A stretch of 64,000 bases of DNA from Dyadobacter jiangsuensis (GTDB lineage Bacteria > Bacteroidota > Bacteroidia > Cytophagales > Spirosomataceae), in assembly GCF_003014695.1 (NCBI RefSeq), contig NZ_PYAS01000009.1, positions 309,970 to 373,969 on the forward strand. The letters run 5' to 3'. A program made the translations under genes and the position numbers. The notes beneath the pieces were generated by a model. That model was not told the DNA's origin. It saw only the letters and a list, made by a program, of their open reading frames with translations, and did no database searches. Of this stretch, positions 15,291 through 24,683 are shown in pieces; the stretch's first letter is position 1, and each line of letters begins with the position of its first letter.

Positions 15291-17489
15291 GTGAAAAAGA
15301 AGACACTCCTGGTTACCCCGCCATTTACCCAGCTCAATACGCCTTATCCTGCTACCGCTTACCTCAAAGGGTTTTTGAATACTTTGGGAAGGGAGTCGTA
15401 TCAGGCCGATCTGGGAATAGATGTGATCCTGGAATTGTTTTCGTCCAAAGGGCTGAAAAAGCTTTTTGCAATGCTGGAAGCATCCGATATCGAGCTGACT
15501 GACAATAGTTTCCGCATTTACGCATTGCGGGATGAGTACATTTCGACGATTGATCCGGTGATCCGTTTTCTTAAAAACAGCAATCCCACGCTCGCCCATA
15601 GCATTTGCGATCGTACCTATTTGCCGGAGGCGAGCCGTTTCCAGCAGCTCGAAGACCTCGATTGGGCCTTCGGGACGATGGGTATCCACGACAAGGCTCG
15701 CCACCTGGCGACATTGTACCTCGAAGACCTTGGCGATCTGATCCAGGAAGCGGTCGACCCGCATTTCGGTTTCAGCCGGTATGCCGAGCGCCTCGGCCGT
15801 TCCGCAACGAGTTTCGATGAAATGGAAGCAGCACTCGAGGCGCCGGATACTTTGCTTTCGCAGACGCTAAAAGACGTTTTGGAACAAAAAGTGAAGCGGT
15901 ACCAACCCGATATTGTCTGCATTTCCGTGCCTTTTCCGGGTAATTTATATGGCGGGTTCAAATGCGGGCAGTATTTGAAAACGCATTACCCGCACATCAA
16001 AATCGTGATGGGTGGGGGCTTTGCCAATACGGAATTGCGTTCGCTGGAAGAGCCGAGGGTTTTCAACTATATCGATTTTGTTTGTCTGGACGACGGCGAG
16101 GCACCGCTGCAATCATTATTGGATTACCTGGATGGGGAACGCGACCTGCCCAGCCTGAAACGCGTGTATTCGCGGGTCGATGGAAAAGTGGTGTACCACA
16201 ACGGCGCCAAGGAAAAGGATGTGCCGCAACGCGAAACCGGCACGCCGGATTACAGCGATTTGCCCTTGCACGATTACCTATCGGTGATTGAGATCGTGAA
16301 CCCGATGCACCGCCTTTGGAGCGACGGCCGCTGGAACAAACTAACGCTCGCACACGGCTGCTATTGGGGTAAATGCTCTTTCTGCGATATTTCGCTCGAT
16401 TATATTCGTCGGTACGAGCCGATGACAGCCTCATTGCTTTGTGATCGCATTGAAGAAATCATCGCACAGACGCAGCAGAATGGCTTCCATTTTGTAGATG
16501 AAGCCGCGCCACCCGCATTGCTGCGCGATCTGGCGCTGGAAATTATCCGCCGGAAACTAACTGTCGTGTGGTGGACCAATATCCGATTCGAGAAGAACTT
16601 TACACACGATCTTTGCGTGCTGCTGAAAGCCTCCGGCTGCATTGCTATTTCCGGGGGCCTCGAAGTGGCTTCCGACCGCCTGCTCGACCGTATGAAGAAG
16701 GGCGTCACCGTAGCGCAGGTAGCGCGCGTGGCAGATGCATTTACGCAGGCGGGCATTATGGTGCACGCGTACCTGATGTACGGATTCCCGACGCAAACAG
16801 CGCAGGAGACGATCGATTCGCTGGAAATGGTGCGGCAAATGTTTCGGCTGGGCATTGTGCAGTCGGGCTTCTGGCATCGGTTTGCCATGACGGCGCATAG
16901 CCCAGTGGGATTGCACCCCGAGGAGTTCGATGTTATGCGGCTAGGGCCTCATACAGGCACATTTGCGAATAATGATCTCGAACACGATGACCCGCTGGGC
17001 GCTGATCATGATCGATTTGCCGAAGGTTTGCGCAAGTCGCTTTTCAATTATATGCACGGCGTATGCCTCGATTTTCCATTGTCCAAATGGTTCGATTTCA
17101 AGACGCCGCCGACCTCTATTCCTCCCAATTATCTGGAAAAAAGCATTCACGAACCGACGGAACTCGCCGCACGGCCGAATGCCGTGATCGTTTGGACGGG
17201 CAGTTTGCCTGAAATGGCCGTTTTTGAAGAGAAAAGAGGCAAGAAGGTCGTAGAAATAGCCGAACTCGTTTTTTATAACAAAAAGAAGGAATGGGCAGTG
17301 GAAGCGGAGGTTGAAGTAGGAGAGTGGCTGACTGAAATGCTGCCCAGACTACTGATCGCCAATCCGGAGGCATACGCATTCGAACAGTTTAAAAATGATT
17401 TTGAATCAGCCAAAATAGGCTCTTTTGAAACATTTCTCAACTCCCGCACGTGGCAGGAGTTGAAGAATGGCGGTATGCTGGTGTTGTAA
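15291..17489 (+). CDS. B12-binding-domain radical SAM protein
   Basis: Starting at the GTG at 15291 the protein has 732 residues (VKKKTLLVTPPFTQLNTPYP). An ATG lies 24 bases upstream but overlaps the likely promoter. The N-terminal 300 residues contain a cobalamin-binding-like Rossmann region (PDIVCISVPFPGNLYGG, then HIKIVMGGGFANTEL). The radical SAM core begins at about 345, with HGCYWGKCSFCD giving Cys357, Cys362 and Cys365. The spacing is C-x4-C-x2-C, one residue longer than the textbook C-x3-C-x2-C. VVWWTNIRFEK, CIAISGGLEVASDRLLDRM and HAYLMYGFPTQTAQE follow as later TIM-barrel strands. Family members methylate or rearrange diverse substrates; nothing here identifies this one. It is convergent with nagA, with only 3 bases between stops. 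Confidence 0.82.
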   Translation: MKKKTLLVTPPFTQLNTPYPATAYLKGFLNTLGRESYQADLGIDVILELFSSKGLKKLFAMLEASDIELTDNSFRIYALRDEYISTIDPVIRFLKNSNPTLAHSICDRTYLPEASRFQQLEDLDWAFGTMGIHDKARHLATLYLEDLGDLIQEAVDPHFGFSRYAERLGRSATSFDEMEAALEAPDTLLSQTLKDVLEQKVKRYQPDIVCISVPFPGNLYGGFKCGQYLKTHYPHIKIVMGGGFANTELRSLEEPRVFNYIDFVCLDDGEAPLQSLLDYLDGERDLPSLKRVYSRVDGKVVYHNGAKEKDVPQRETGTPDYSDLPLHDYLSVIEIVNPMHRLWSDGRWNKLTLAHGCYWGKCSFCDISLDYIRRYEPMTASLLCDRIEEIIAQTQQNGFHFVDEAAPPALLRDLALEIIRRKLTVVWWTNIRFEKNFTHDLCVLLKASGCIAISGGLEVASDRLLDRMKKGVTVAQVARVADAFTQAGIMVHAYLMYGFPTQTAQETIDSLEMVRQMFRLGIVQSGFWHRFAMTAHSPVGLHPEEFDVMRLGPHTGTFANNDLEHDDPLGADHDRFAEGLRKSLFNYMHGVCLDFPLSKWFDFKTPPTSIPPNYLEKSIHEPTELAARPNAVIVWTGSLPEMAVFEEKRGKKVVEIAELVFYNKKKEWAVEAEVEVGEWLTEMLPRLLIANPEAYAFEQFKNDFESAKIGSFETFLNSRTWQELKNGGMLVL

Positions 17490-17492
17490 TAC

Positions 17493-18602
17493 TTAGTAGC
17501 GCAGTATCTCGAAAGTTTCGAGATTGTCGTCAAACGTGGTGAAAACGGCAGGGTAACCTGGTGCAATGCTGCCGATCTTGTCCTGAATCCCTAATGCGGT
17601 GGCCGGACGAATGGTCGCCATTTCAATCGCCTCCTGAACCGGTATTCCAATGATCTCTACTGCGTTGCGTACCGCATCGCCAAGTGAAATGGTAGCACCC
17701 GCGAGGTTGCCATCCGAGTTGATATACTTCCCGTCTTTCAGGCTTGCGTCAAATTCTCCCCATTTGAACTGGGTGACTTTCTGCCCTAAAAACAATGCAT
17801 CGGAAATCAGGAAGAGCTTGTCGCGCTTGATTTTGTAAGCCACGCTTGCCGCACCGAAATCGCAATGGGTACCGTCGATAATCACCGGTGCGTAAACGGA
17901 TTCGGTGTCGAAAGTAGCGCCTACAAGGCCGGGAGCGCGATGGCCGAATGTGGACATGGCATTGTACAAATGTGTCACCAGCTGAATGCCCTGGTCGAAC
18001 GCGGTCATGGCCTCGGCGTAAGTCGCATTGGAATGTCCTGCGGAAACGGTGATGCCTGATGCGAGCAGCATTTGCAGCTGATCTTCCGTGAACATCTCCG
18101 GCGCGATGGTGATCAGGCTGATCACGCCTTTGCCGTAACGGATAATTTCTTCCAGTTCTGCATTTGTCGGTTTACGTACGAATGCCGCCAAATGCGCCCC
18201 ACGTTTGATAGGATTCAGAAATGGCCCCTCCAAATGCATTCCCAAAACACCGGAATCCGGATTTTTGGCCATGTAGCTGCGGGTAGCTTCAATGCCTTTC
18301 AGGATATTATCGTGCGGCGAGGTAATCAGGGTTGGGAGCACGTAAGCTGCGCCTGTTTTCACGCTGGCCTGGTAAATGTCGTCGATCGTTTCCTCGTCGG
18401 CGCGCTCTGTGAAATAGAACTGCTCGCCGCCGTTGATGTGGCTGTCGAAAAGCCCGGGAGCGAGGTTGGTAACCTGTGGCATGCCGGTTTTGGGTGTACC
18501 GCTTTCTACGCTGCGGATACGGCCATTTTCGACAACGATAATCTGGTTAAATAGGAGTTCTTTTCCCGTAAAAACTTTCTCTGCAAAGAATTGGGTGGAC
18601 AT
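17493..18602 (-). CDS. nagA: N-acetylglucosamine-6-phosphate deacetylase
   Basis: About 369 residues from MSTQFFAEKV; the in-frame ATG two codons upstream is an alternative. The amidohydrolase motifs of NagA are present: PGLFDSHINGG (N-terminal metal His), LGMHLEGPFLNP (metal Glu), SAGHSNA, THLYNAMS, IIDGTHCD, and FLISDAL with the catalytic Asp. It hydrolyses GlcNAc-6-P to GlcN-6-P and acetate in the cytoplasm, feeding amino-sugar catabolism or cell-wall recycling. No nagB or nag transporter is next to it, so here it may serve peptidoglycan or polysaccharide amino-sugar turnover. Length is normal (about 370-390). Confidence 0.93.
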   Translation of the reverse strand: MSTQFFAEKVFTGKELLFNQIIVVENGRIRSVESGTPKTGMPQVTNLAPGLFDSHINGGEQFYFTERADEETIDDIYQASVKTGAAYVLPTLITSPHDNILKGIEATRSYMAKNPDSGVLGMHLEGPFLNPIKRGAHLAAFVRKPTNAELEEIIRYGKGVISLITIAPEMFTEDQLQMLLASGITVSAGHSNATYAEAMTAFDQGIQLVTHLYNAMSTFGHRAPGLVGATFDTESVYAPVIIDGTHCDFGAASVAYKIKRDKLFLISDALFLGQKVTQFKWGEFDASLKDGKYINSDGNLAGATISLGDAVRNAVEIIGIPVQEAIEMATIRPATALGIQDKIGSIAPGYPAVFTTFDDNLETFEILRY

Positions 18603-18661
18603 AATCAAAGGCTTGGTTTAGAAGCGGCCAAGAAACAAAAAACGCAGAGCCGGTCAAAGCA

Positions 18662-19225
18662 CTATTTGATAATTATGTCAAACTTGGTCAAAAGTCCGGC
18701 AAGGTCCGATGAGCTGAATTTCGCCTTGCGGATATTGTTGGCCGTTGGGTCGATCGTGAAGTTTTTGCTGGTCGAAAAATCGACGCCGCTCAGGTTGGTA
18801 CCGTCGAAAACCGCATCCCAGAAGTCGCAGTTATGCACTTTGCATTTGGACAGGTCGGTTTGGGTAAAATCGGCGTTGTGGATTTTGCAGCTGTTGAAAA
18901 CGGTTTTGTTCAGCTTCTTGCGCTCGAATATGGCATAATCGAGGATGCAGTTTTCGAAAACGGCCGCAAATGCAAAGTCTTTAGCCTCCGAAAAGTTGAC
19001 GCCGGTGAGCTTGCAGCTAACGAACTCGATATCGGAAATTTTACAATTTTTTACGGACGCATTGCTCAGGTTGCACTCCTCGAACACGCAGTCGATAAAG
19101 TCGATGCCGGCCAGGTCCGGGATGTTGCATTGTACAAACCGGACCTGCTCATAGCTGCTTTCCAGTAATGGCTCAATGTTAAAATCTTTATTTTCAATCG
19201 TGTCGAAATTGCGGGTATTACGCAT
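18662..19225 (-). CDS. Pentapeptide-repeat protein
   Basis: A 187-residue protein with about 20 tandem pentapeptide units of the A(D/N)LXX type (for example NIPDLAGIDFIDCVFEECNL, SNASVKNCKISDIEF, IHNADFTQTDLSKCKVHNCD). These would fold into a right-handed quadrilateral beta-helix. Such proteins lack known catalysis; some (Qnr/MfpA) mimic DNA to protect gyrase, but nothing here shows that role. It starts 15 bases after the thioredoxin stop on the same strand, so the two are likely co-transcribed. Confidence 0.88.
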   Translation of the reverse strand: MRNTRNFDTIENKDFNIEPLLESSYEQVRFVQCNIPDLAGIDFIDCVFEECNLSNASVKNCKISDIEFVSCKLTGVNFSEAKDFAFAAVFENCILDYAIFERKKLNKTVFNSCKIHNADFTQTDLSKCKVHNCDFWDAVFDGTNLSGVDFSTSKNFTIDPTANNIRKAKFSSSDLAGLLTKFDIIIK

Positions 19226-19240
19226 TGAGCCAGTGAAATA

Positions 19241-19537
19241 TTAAATGTATTGTTTGATAACGGATTTGAGCTGGTCGGCCTGCACTACGCCCGACTGGCG
19301 CCAGAGCGGCTTGCCGTTTTTGAAGACGATCAGCGTCGGAACGCCCTGAATGCGGTAGGCCTGCGCAGCCGACTGGTTTTTATCGACATCGACTTTGATG
19401 ATCGTAGCCGAGTCGCCCAAATCGGCTTTTACTTTTTCAAGGATAGGCTTCATCATTTTACAGGGGCCGCACCATTCGGCCGAGAAGTCTACCAAAACCG
19501 GTTTATCGCTGTTGATCAATTCTGAGAATGTTGCCAT
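19241..19537 (-). CDS. trxA: Thioredoxin
   Basis: The start at 19537 (MATFSELINSDKPVLVDFSA) gives a normal 98-residue thioredoxin; the longer frame adds 29 unrelated residues. The active site WCGPC is followed by the usual MMKPILE helix, and the cis-proline loop reads GVPTLIVFKNG. It reduces protein disulfides in the cytoplasm using thioredoxin reductase. It is the first gene of a probable two-gene unit with the pentapeptide protein. The symbol is used for family identity; genomes of this group usually carry several thioredoxins. Confidence 0.92.
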   Translation of the reverse strand: MATFSELINSDKPVLVDFSAEWCGPCKMMKPILEKVKADLGDSATIIKVDVDKNQSAAQAYRIQGVPTLIVFKNGKPLWRQSGVVQADQLKSVIKQYI

Positions 19538-19628
19538 AACGTTGCTGTTTTGTCTATATGGATAACCCATCCGGGCTGCGAAAGGTTTAATGAAACCTCC
19601 CGAAAAAGCAGGAGTAAAGGTCATGCCA

Positions 19629-20678
19629 TTATTTCCAATTGTCTCTCAGAAACTTGCCCACGCGTTTTTCCACAAATTCGTAGGTAAAATGCGAGTAAAG
19701 GATGGTGAGCCCGATCGAGGTGAGCAGGGAAATGGCGAACATCCCTTCATTTTCAGGCGATTTCAGGAATCTGAATAACACGATGTTGACGAATATCAAC
19801 ACGATCGCGTGGTTCAGGTAGATAGAGTAGGATATTTTGCCCAGGTACTGGAAAGGCTTGCTGTTCAGCATTTGCGTCACGACGCCGGTTGAGCTGGCGA
19901 AAATGATGATACCGAGTGAGAAAATGAACGGGAAAATGAGTTTCCACAAATTAAGCTCCCAATGATGCACGAAATACATAGCCGCGATCATGAAAAGCAG
20001 AAAAGGAATTTCGAATGCGGAGAGCTGAAATGTTTTTTGCTTTAACAGCCTATGGGTGAATATGCCTAATGAGAAGCAAAGCAACCCGCGTACGTATCCG
20101 TAATCGTAAGCAAGCAAATATTCGCCTCTTGAATAAATGAAAATGCCGGACAACAGCCCGATGAGCGCGAATGCTGCATACTTAAACCGTGGTAGTATTA
20201 AAACCACCAGTCCGAATACCACATAGGAAATCATTTCAGCCGAGATCGACCAGGAGGGGTAGTTGTTGCTGATCCACCCGCCGAATACCGTGCTGGAACC
20301 CATGAATGTGAGGGCATCGAGGGATGTGTACAGATAATAGCTTAGGCCCATCCCGGCGACATTTTTCAATGCGCTGTGCTCGCCGAGCAGGTTGGCAACA
20401 ACGAAAACGACCTCCGTATAAAACAGCAGGGGGTATAATCTGATAAAGCGTTTTTTCAGAAAAGTCAGGAAATCGCCGGTGCTGTGAATGCGGTCGACAT
20501 AGTTGAGCGCAATCACGAAGCCGCTCAGCACAAAGAAAAAGTCGACGAACAAGCTCGCGTTGATCACGAAAAAGTTGTTGTAAAGAATCGACTCTTTGAA
20601 TGCATTGTGGTGATGGGCAATGACCAGGACGGCAAATATGCTCCTTAACCCATCCAGTTGTTCAACTCTGTTCTTCAT
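19629..20678 (-). CDS. Acyltransferase 3 family membrane protein
   Basis: About 349 residues from MKNRVEQLDGLRSIFAVLVI; the upstream in-frame ATG adds 12 residues of no domain. The YkgA/OafA-like fold is clear: RSIFAVLVIAHHHNAF (membrane-proximal His residues), FFFVLSGFVIALNY, KKRFIRLYPLLF, and about ten hydrophobic segments, ending YLGKISYSIYLNHAIV and FVEKRVGKF. Such enzymes O-acetylate (or otherwise acylate) surface sugars, using acyl donors across the inner membrane. It is the last gene of the leftward polysaccharide locus, 52 bases after the Wzy-like gene, so it probably decorates that polymer. Confidence 0.88.
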   Translation of the reverse strand: MKNRVEQLDGLRSIFAVLVIAHHHNAFKESILYNNFFVINASLFVDFFFVLSGFVIALNYVDRIHSTGDFLTFLKKRFIRLYPLLFYTEVVFVVANLLGEHSALKNVAGMGLSYYLYTSLDALTFMGSSTVFGGWISNNYPSWSISAEMISYVVFGLVVLILPRFKYAAFALIGLLSGIFIYSRGEYLLAYDYGYVRGLLCFSLGIFTHRLLKQKTFQLSAFEIPFLLFMIAAMYFVHHWELNLWKLIFPFIFSLGIIIFASSTGVVTQMLNSKPFQYLGKISYSIYLNHAIVLIFVNIVLFRFLKSPENEGMFAISLLTSIGLTILYSHFTYEFVEKRVGKFLRDNWK

Positions 20679-20730
20679 GCGCGGAATGCTGGGAACCTCT
20701 CGGGAAGGTCCCACGGCTCGGGGGAGCGTG

Positions 20731-22077
20731 TCAGGTGGTTACGGTGCTTACGGGTTGTGGAACAGGTTTCCTGACCTTCTTAAACCGGGGAATAGCGTCC
20801 AGATATTTAATGCCCAGGAAGCGGATCATAACCGAATACGGGAACCAGAATGCGATATCGTAGGGTCGGCCGCCGGTAAAGAGCAGCACTACCATCGACA
20901 GGAAGAAATACGCCAGGAACGTCGTCAGCGGATTGGTATGGCGGCGCACTTCGCGTATCACGTACACGATCATGAAGAAGTTAAAGCTCGTAAAGAAAAT
21001 AAACCCGAAAATCCCGTGGTTCACCCACGATTCCAGGATCGGAACGTCGAGATAGTCATTCTTATAGCCCCTGCCGAGGAAAATATCCCACGAATAGAGT
21101 GTCTCTAAAAATTCTCCAAAACCACTCACCCGGCCCATCGCCGAATAATCGACGTCTGCTTCTTCGGAAAGCCTCACACCGGTGGACGTAAAGATTACGT
21201 TCATGATCCGGTCCTGGAAAATGTCCCAATAGCCTAGCAACAGGTTCAGGATGTTACCGTAGCGCGAAAGGAAATAGTTGATCGCCAGCAATATGAGTAT
21301 GATAAACACCATATTCCTGAACTTGAATGCATTGGCGATGCCGGAGGTGATGTTCGAAAATTTGAAATGAAACAAAAAGTAGGCTCCGAAAGCGATTCCC
21401 AGACCGAGATAACTGGATTTCGCGAGCGACAACACCACCACACCCATTCCAAACAATACTGAAAAGAACAGAAATAGCCTGGTTAACAGGTTTTTGGTGT
21501 TTCCCAATAAAACCAGGGCTGAAAGTAAAGTAATAACCCCGTTACGCGCAGTAATGTGCGGATTACCTCCCGGCTGGGCACCTTCGTTGGCAAAATTTAC
21601 GGCAGCCCGCATACCCGGCGTCCAGTTGGGGTCGGTGATGAGCGAGTAGACGAGGGTAATGTTGGTCAGGAATGAAAATACGAACAGCACTTGTATCAGT
21701 GTGTCTTTCACGTCGTTAGGAACGTGCATGAGCAATGCGAGGAACCCGAACGTGAACACGAAGTTACCAATATCAGCGATGGATTTTCCCTGGTGGTTCA
21801 TGAACATGAAATACCAGAGTGTTAGCAGCAAAAAACCTGCTCCGAGGTTGATCAGGATGACGTTTGGTTTGTAAAGTCGCTTGAAAAGTGTGGGCGGGAT
21901 CATTAGCAACAACGCCAGCGAGAAGAACATCGCTGTAAAAACGCTGCTTGCAGGTCCAACGCCGAGTGTGTCGCGGATAAAAAATATCAGCGGAAACCCG
22001 TTGAACATCATCGCGATGCCCACCGAATATCGGAGATAGTTAAAATTATTGGCTACATTAAATAAGCTCCAATTCAT
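20731..22077 (-). CDS. Polytopic O-antigen polymerase/ligase-like protein (Wzy/WaaL type)
   Basis: A 448-residue integral membrane protein with about 11-12 hydrophobic segments and a large periplasmic loop (about 290-350) that includes SAMGRVSGFGEFLETL and FLGRGYKNDYLD, the usual place of the Wzy_C/O-antigen_lig domain. By family it either polymerises lipid-linked repeat units or ligates finished polymer. It overlaps the GT2 gene by 4 bases. Its presence beside a Wzm/Wzt ABC transporter is unusual, because ABC-exported polymers are normally extended in the cytoplasm without Wzy. Confidence 0.75.
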   Translation of the reverse strand: MNWSLFNVANNFNYLRYSVGIAMMFNGFPLIFFIRDTLGVGPASSVFTAMFFSLALLLMIPPTLFKRLYKPNVILINLGAGFLLLTLWYFMFMNHQGKSIADIGNFVFTFGFLALLMHVPNDVKDTLIQVLFVFSFLTNITLVYSLITDPNWTPGMRAAVNFANEGAQPGGNPHITARNGVITLLSALVLLGNTKNLLTRLFLFFSVLFGMGVVVLSLAKSSYLGLGIAFGAYFLFHFKFSNITSGIANAFKFRNMVFIILILLAINYFLSRYGNILNLLLGYWDIFQDRIMNVIFTSTGVRLSEEADVDYSAMGRVSGFGEFLETLYSWDIFLGRGYKNDYLDVPILESWVNHGIFGFIFFTSFNFFMIVYVIREVRRHTNPLTTFLAYFFLSMVVLLFTGGRPYDIAFWFPYSVMIRFLGIKYLDAIPRFKKVRKPVPQPVSTVTT

Positions 22078-22952
22078 CTGGAAAGCCGGAATCTGATGTA
22101 CTGAATATCGAACCGCAGAATGAAATAGGCGATTTTACGGACACGGCACCAAAGATACTTGATTTTGTTGAGTACGGTGTTCGTTGAAATGTACAATTTT
22201 TGCACTCTCGCATGCTCCTCCCGGCCGATCGTCGTCGCGATGGTCGACGACTTCGCTTCCGCATGTACGCGCAGCGCGCCTCCGAGACCGTCGATCTTTT
22301 TGGTCGTCGTTGATTTGTGCGAAGTGTACCGGGTAATGAAGTCGTAATCGAATGCAAAACGGAACGACTCGTCGAACATGCCGTATTTTTCCACCAGCGT
22401 GCGCTTGAAAAAAAGCGACTGGTTATGGATCTGCATCCCTTCCAGGATCTGGCAATCGAAATCGTAGGAAGTCGTTTTGAGTATTTCGGTCACTTCGTCG
22501 TCGGTCGTGATCATGTACAGGTCGCCGTAAAGGATATCGACCGGATATTTCAATGCTGCTTCTCCAAAACGAGTGAAAGTGCCCGGGAAATATACATCGT
22601 CGGAGTTTTGGAAGCTGATATACTCACCCGTAGCCCGCTCCAATGCCTTGTTGATGGCATGCACCTGCCCGCGATCCTTCTCGGAAACCCACCACGACAA
22701 GTATTTTTCATATTTTTTGATCACCTCCACGCTTCCGTCATTCGAGCCGCCGTCGACGATGATATATTCGAGATTGGGGTAGCCCTGGTTGAGTACGCTC
22801 AGGATTGTCCTTTCGAGGAAAGATGCCTGGTTGTAAGAAGGCGTGATAACCGTCAGTTTCGGGTACCGCTGCGCATTACCAGAGGATTGGGCCGGTTTCA
22901 ATGCTGATACGAAGTTCCGCAGGTCCTGTGTGGTTTGTTCTAAAAAATGCAT
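22074..22952 (-). CDS. Glycosyltransferase family 2
   Basis: A 292-residue cytoplasmic GT-A enzyme. Near the start it has VITPSYNQASFLERTILSVL, then IIVDGGSNDGS, the RDRGQ equivalent SEKDRGQVHAINKAL, and NSDDVY as the DxD-like metal site. A late FDYDFITRYTS would hold the catalytic base region. The C-terminal basic helix (about 255-292) may contact the membrane. It would add a sugar from a nucleotide donor to the growing repeat. It follows the GT-like gene at 22971 by 18 bases and overlaps the Wzy-like gene by 4. Confidence 0.88.
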   Translation of the reverse strand: MHFLEQTTQDLRNFVSALKPAQSSGNAQRYPKLTVITPSYNQASFLERTILSVLNQGYPNLEYIIVDGGSNDGSVEVIKKYEKYLSWWVSEKDRGQVHAINKALERATGEYISFQNSDDVYFPGTFTRFGEAALKYPVDILYGDLYMITTDDEVTEILKTTSYDFDCQILEGMQIHNQSLFFKRTLVEKYGMFDESFRFAFDYDFITRYTSHKSTTTKKIDGLGGALRVHAEAKSSTIATTIGREEHARVQKLYISTNTVLNKIKYLWCRVRKIAYFILRFDIQYIRFRLSR

Positions 22953-22970
22953 GGAATCCTGTTTCGCTGG

Positions 22971-23924
22971 TTAAAACTGATCAATATAAGTGGTCAACTC
23001 CTTCAATTTCGCGGCTATACCTTTGCGCATTAACCGGTTGGGAGCAATATTGGCGTATTTCCCGAATGCGGGCTCACCGGTTATTTCCAGTTCGTATTTC
23101 TTTTTCATGACAGCACGCTGGTATTCCATAAACTGGTCTTGAAATACTTTATTTTCGGTAACCAGCGGAGCATGATCCGACCAGATCGGATCGAAGTAGC
23201 CCAGGCCGGCGAAGTCAAGTGAAACCAATGGTTGGCCATCGACTTGCTGCTTACCGTTTTGAATAACCAGGTTTTTATTCAAAACAGCATTCAATCCATA
23301 ATGCCACCCGGCGTTGTGCAATGTTTTTGTCGCAGGCACCCACAACGGAATATAATTCAACCACAGCTGATCGGTATTCATACCGTTACAAAGGTCGAAA
23401 TAGGCGCGATCGACCGTCCGATGAGCCCACCATTCCAACGCCCCGATAGTCTTATCAGAAGGCCGTAATATCCAGCTCCCCGAATGGAACATGCCCGCGT
23501 TGAGAATGCGCTTATCGTTCAGAATGGCCGATTTCTTTAATGGCGCCGAAATATTCGGTGTTAAAAACATTTCAAAACCCGATTCGAGTAAGCTGTCGAG
23601 CGCATTTTTGAGCCATACTGTGGGGCTTAAAAAAGTCAGTTGAGCGCATTCGGGATGCTTTTTCAATAAACCTAATGCGAACCAGGGACGAGTCGCGGGT
23701 AGAAGCTCGAAATCGAAATATTCAGCGGCCATTCTGTTAAAATCGGGAATGGCGAGCTCTGAAACCGGAAACAGTTTTACATGCTCCGGTAGTTTTTCAA
23801 TATGGAGGGAGTCAACCAGGCCGATGTAAAACGTGCTCCCCGGCTGGTGTTGTAACACAGAATCCGCCAGAGCCAGTGCATGCGCCAGGTTGGTTCGGTT
23901 ACAAACTGTGTATATAATATTCAT
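22971..23924 (-). CDS. Glycosyltransferase-like protein lacking the DxD motif
   Basis: A 317-residue protein clearly homologous to the 327-residue enzyme encoded at 24683-25666: the starts match (MNIIYTVCNRTNLAHALALA against MTIAFTICSINYLAQARTLG). They share FYIGLVDSL/FFIGLVDTL, LNAGMF/LNTGVYNLGF and LCNGMNTDQLWLNYIPLWVP/LCNGLFVDQNWMNFLPVFVP. Where the paralogue has FDPDIIV, the expected metal-binding DxD, this copy reads LSPTVWL. Without those acids, ordinary metal-dependent transfer would be doubtful. It may be inactive, act as a partner subunit or use another mechanism. It sits between the DUF5672 and GT2 genes in the same operon. Confidence 0.75.
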   Translation of the reverse strand: MNIIYTVCNRTNLAHALALADSVLQHQPGSTFYIGLVDSLHIEKLPEHVKLFPVSELAIPDFNRMAAEYFDFELLPATRPWFALGLLKKHPECAQLTFLSPTVWLKNALDSLLESGFEMFLTPNISAPLKKSAILNDKRILNAGMFHSGSWILRPSDKTIGALEWWAHRTVDRAYFDLCNGMNTDQLWLNYIPLWVPATKTLHNAGWHYGLNAVLNKNLVIQNGKQQVDGQPLVSLDFAGLGYFDPIWSDHAPLVTENKVFQDQFMEYQRAVMKKKYELEITGEPAFGKYANIAPNRLMRKGIAAKLKELTTYIDQF

Positions 23925-23930
23925 GAACGA

Positions 23931-24683
23931 TTATTCCGTTTCAGGCAAAGTTTTAAAGTAGGGTATTTCGTGGATATTATCCCTCGAAATGCCCGTCAAG
24001 GCAAAAGGCAAAGCTGCGTTTTGATATTGGACACCAAATTGCGCAAAATGGCTGCGTACAATGTCGGTGGGCTTTCTCAAATGCGGCAAAAACCTGTTCG
24101 CTTCCAGGTCCCAGAACACCGAATCGGCATTGAGGAGGCTTGCATTGTGGCGGTATTGATGGGCGACACTTCGTTTGCCTTTCAAAGTGGCCGTCATCCG
24201 CTCAATCCGGCAAAGGTAAAGCCCGTTATCGGCATAACCCGCCCCGTATAATCGTTTTTCATCCTCCGACAGTCCTGCAAGGCGTTTGAGCATGCCGGGT
24301 GCTGTGCCCGGCTGGGGCAATACCGAACCCGCTTTGATATAATCATAACCTTGCTTGCACCAGTAATGCAGCTCGTCTCTGACTACCCAGCTGTTCAGCT
24401 CGTGGATCAATAAAAAGTCACACCAGTTGAAGCGATCGTAAAAGTCCGCCATGAGCAAAAGCTGCCCCAAATGCTGCCGTGATTCAAAAAATCGTTTCGG
24501 GAAATGCACAACGTCGAATTGCTCCGCATGTTCGCGCACGACCGAAAGATCAGCACCTTCGCCGGCGACGAAAATGATCGGATAGTCGGCAAGGATTTCC
24601 AGCGCATGATGCAGCAATTTCTCCTCCGTTGGGTTGATCTGAGGTTCAAGAATAGGGACGATAACGGTAACCAGCTCTTTCAT
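23931..24683 (-). CDS. DUF5672 family protein
   Basis: The 250-residue protein has the DUF5672 pattern: VTVIVPILEPQINPTEEKLL at the start, ILADYPIIFVAGEGADL, FDVVHFPKRFF, LLLMADFYDRFNWCDFLLIH, and a conserved ELNSWVVRDELHYWCKQGYD. The family occurs in glycan clusters and is predicted to be glycosyltransferase-like; no enzyme activity is known to me. Its ATG overlaps the stop of the preceding GT gene by one base, and the next gene starts 6 bases on. Translational coupling with both neighbours suggests the three proteins act together. Confidence 0.8.
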   Translation of the reverse strand: MKELVTVIVPILEPQINPTEEKLLHHALEILADYPIIFVAGEGADLSVVREHAEQFDVVHFPKRFFESRQHLGQLLLMADFYDRFNWCDFLLIHELNSWVVRDELHYWCKQGYDYIKAGSVLPQPGTAPGMLKRLAGLSEDEKRLYGAGYADNGLYLCRIERMTATLKGKRSVAHQYRHNASLLNADSVFWDLEANRFLPHLRKPTDIVRSHFAQFGVQYQNAALPFALTGISRDNIHEIPYFKTLPETE

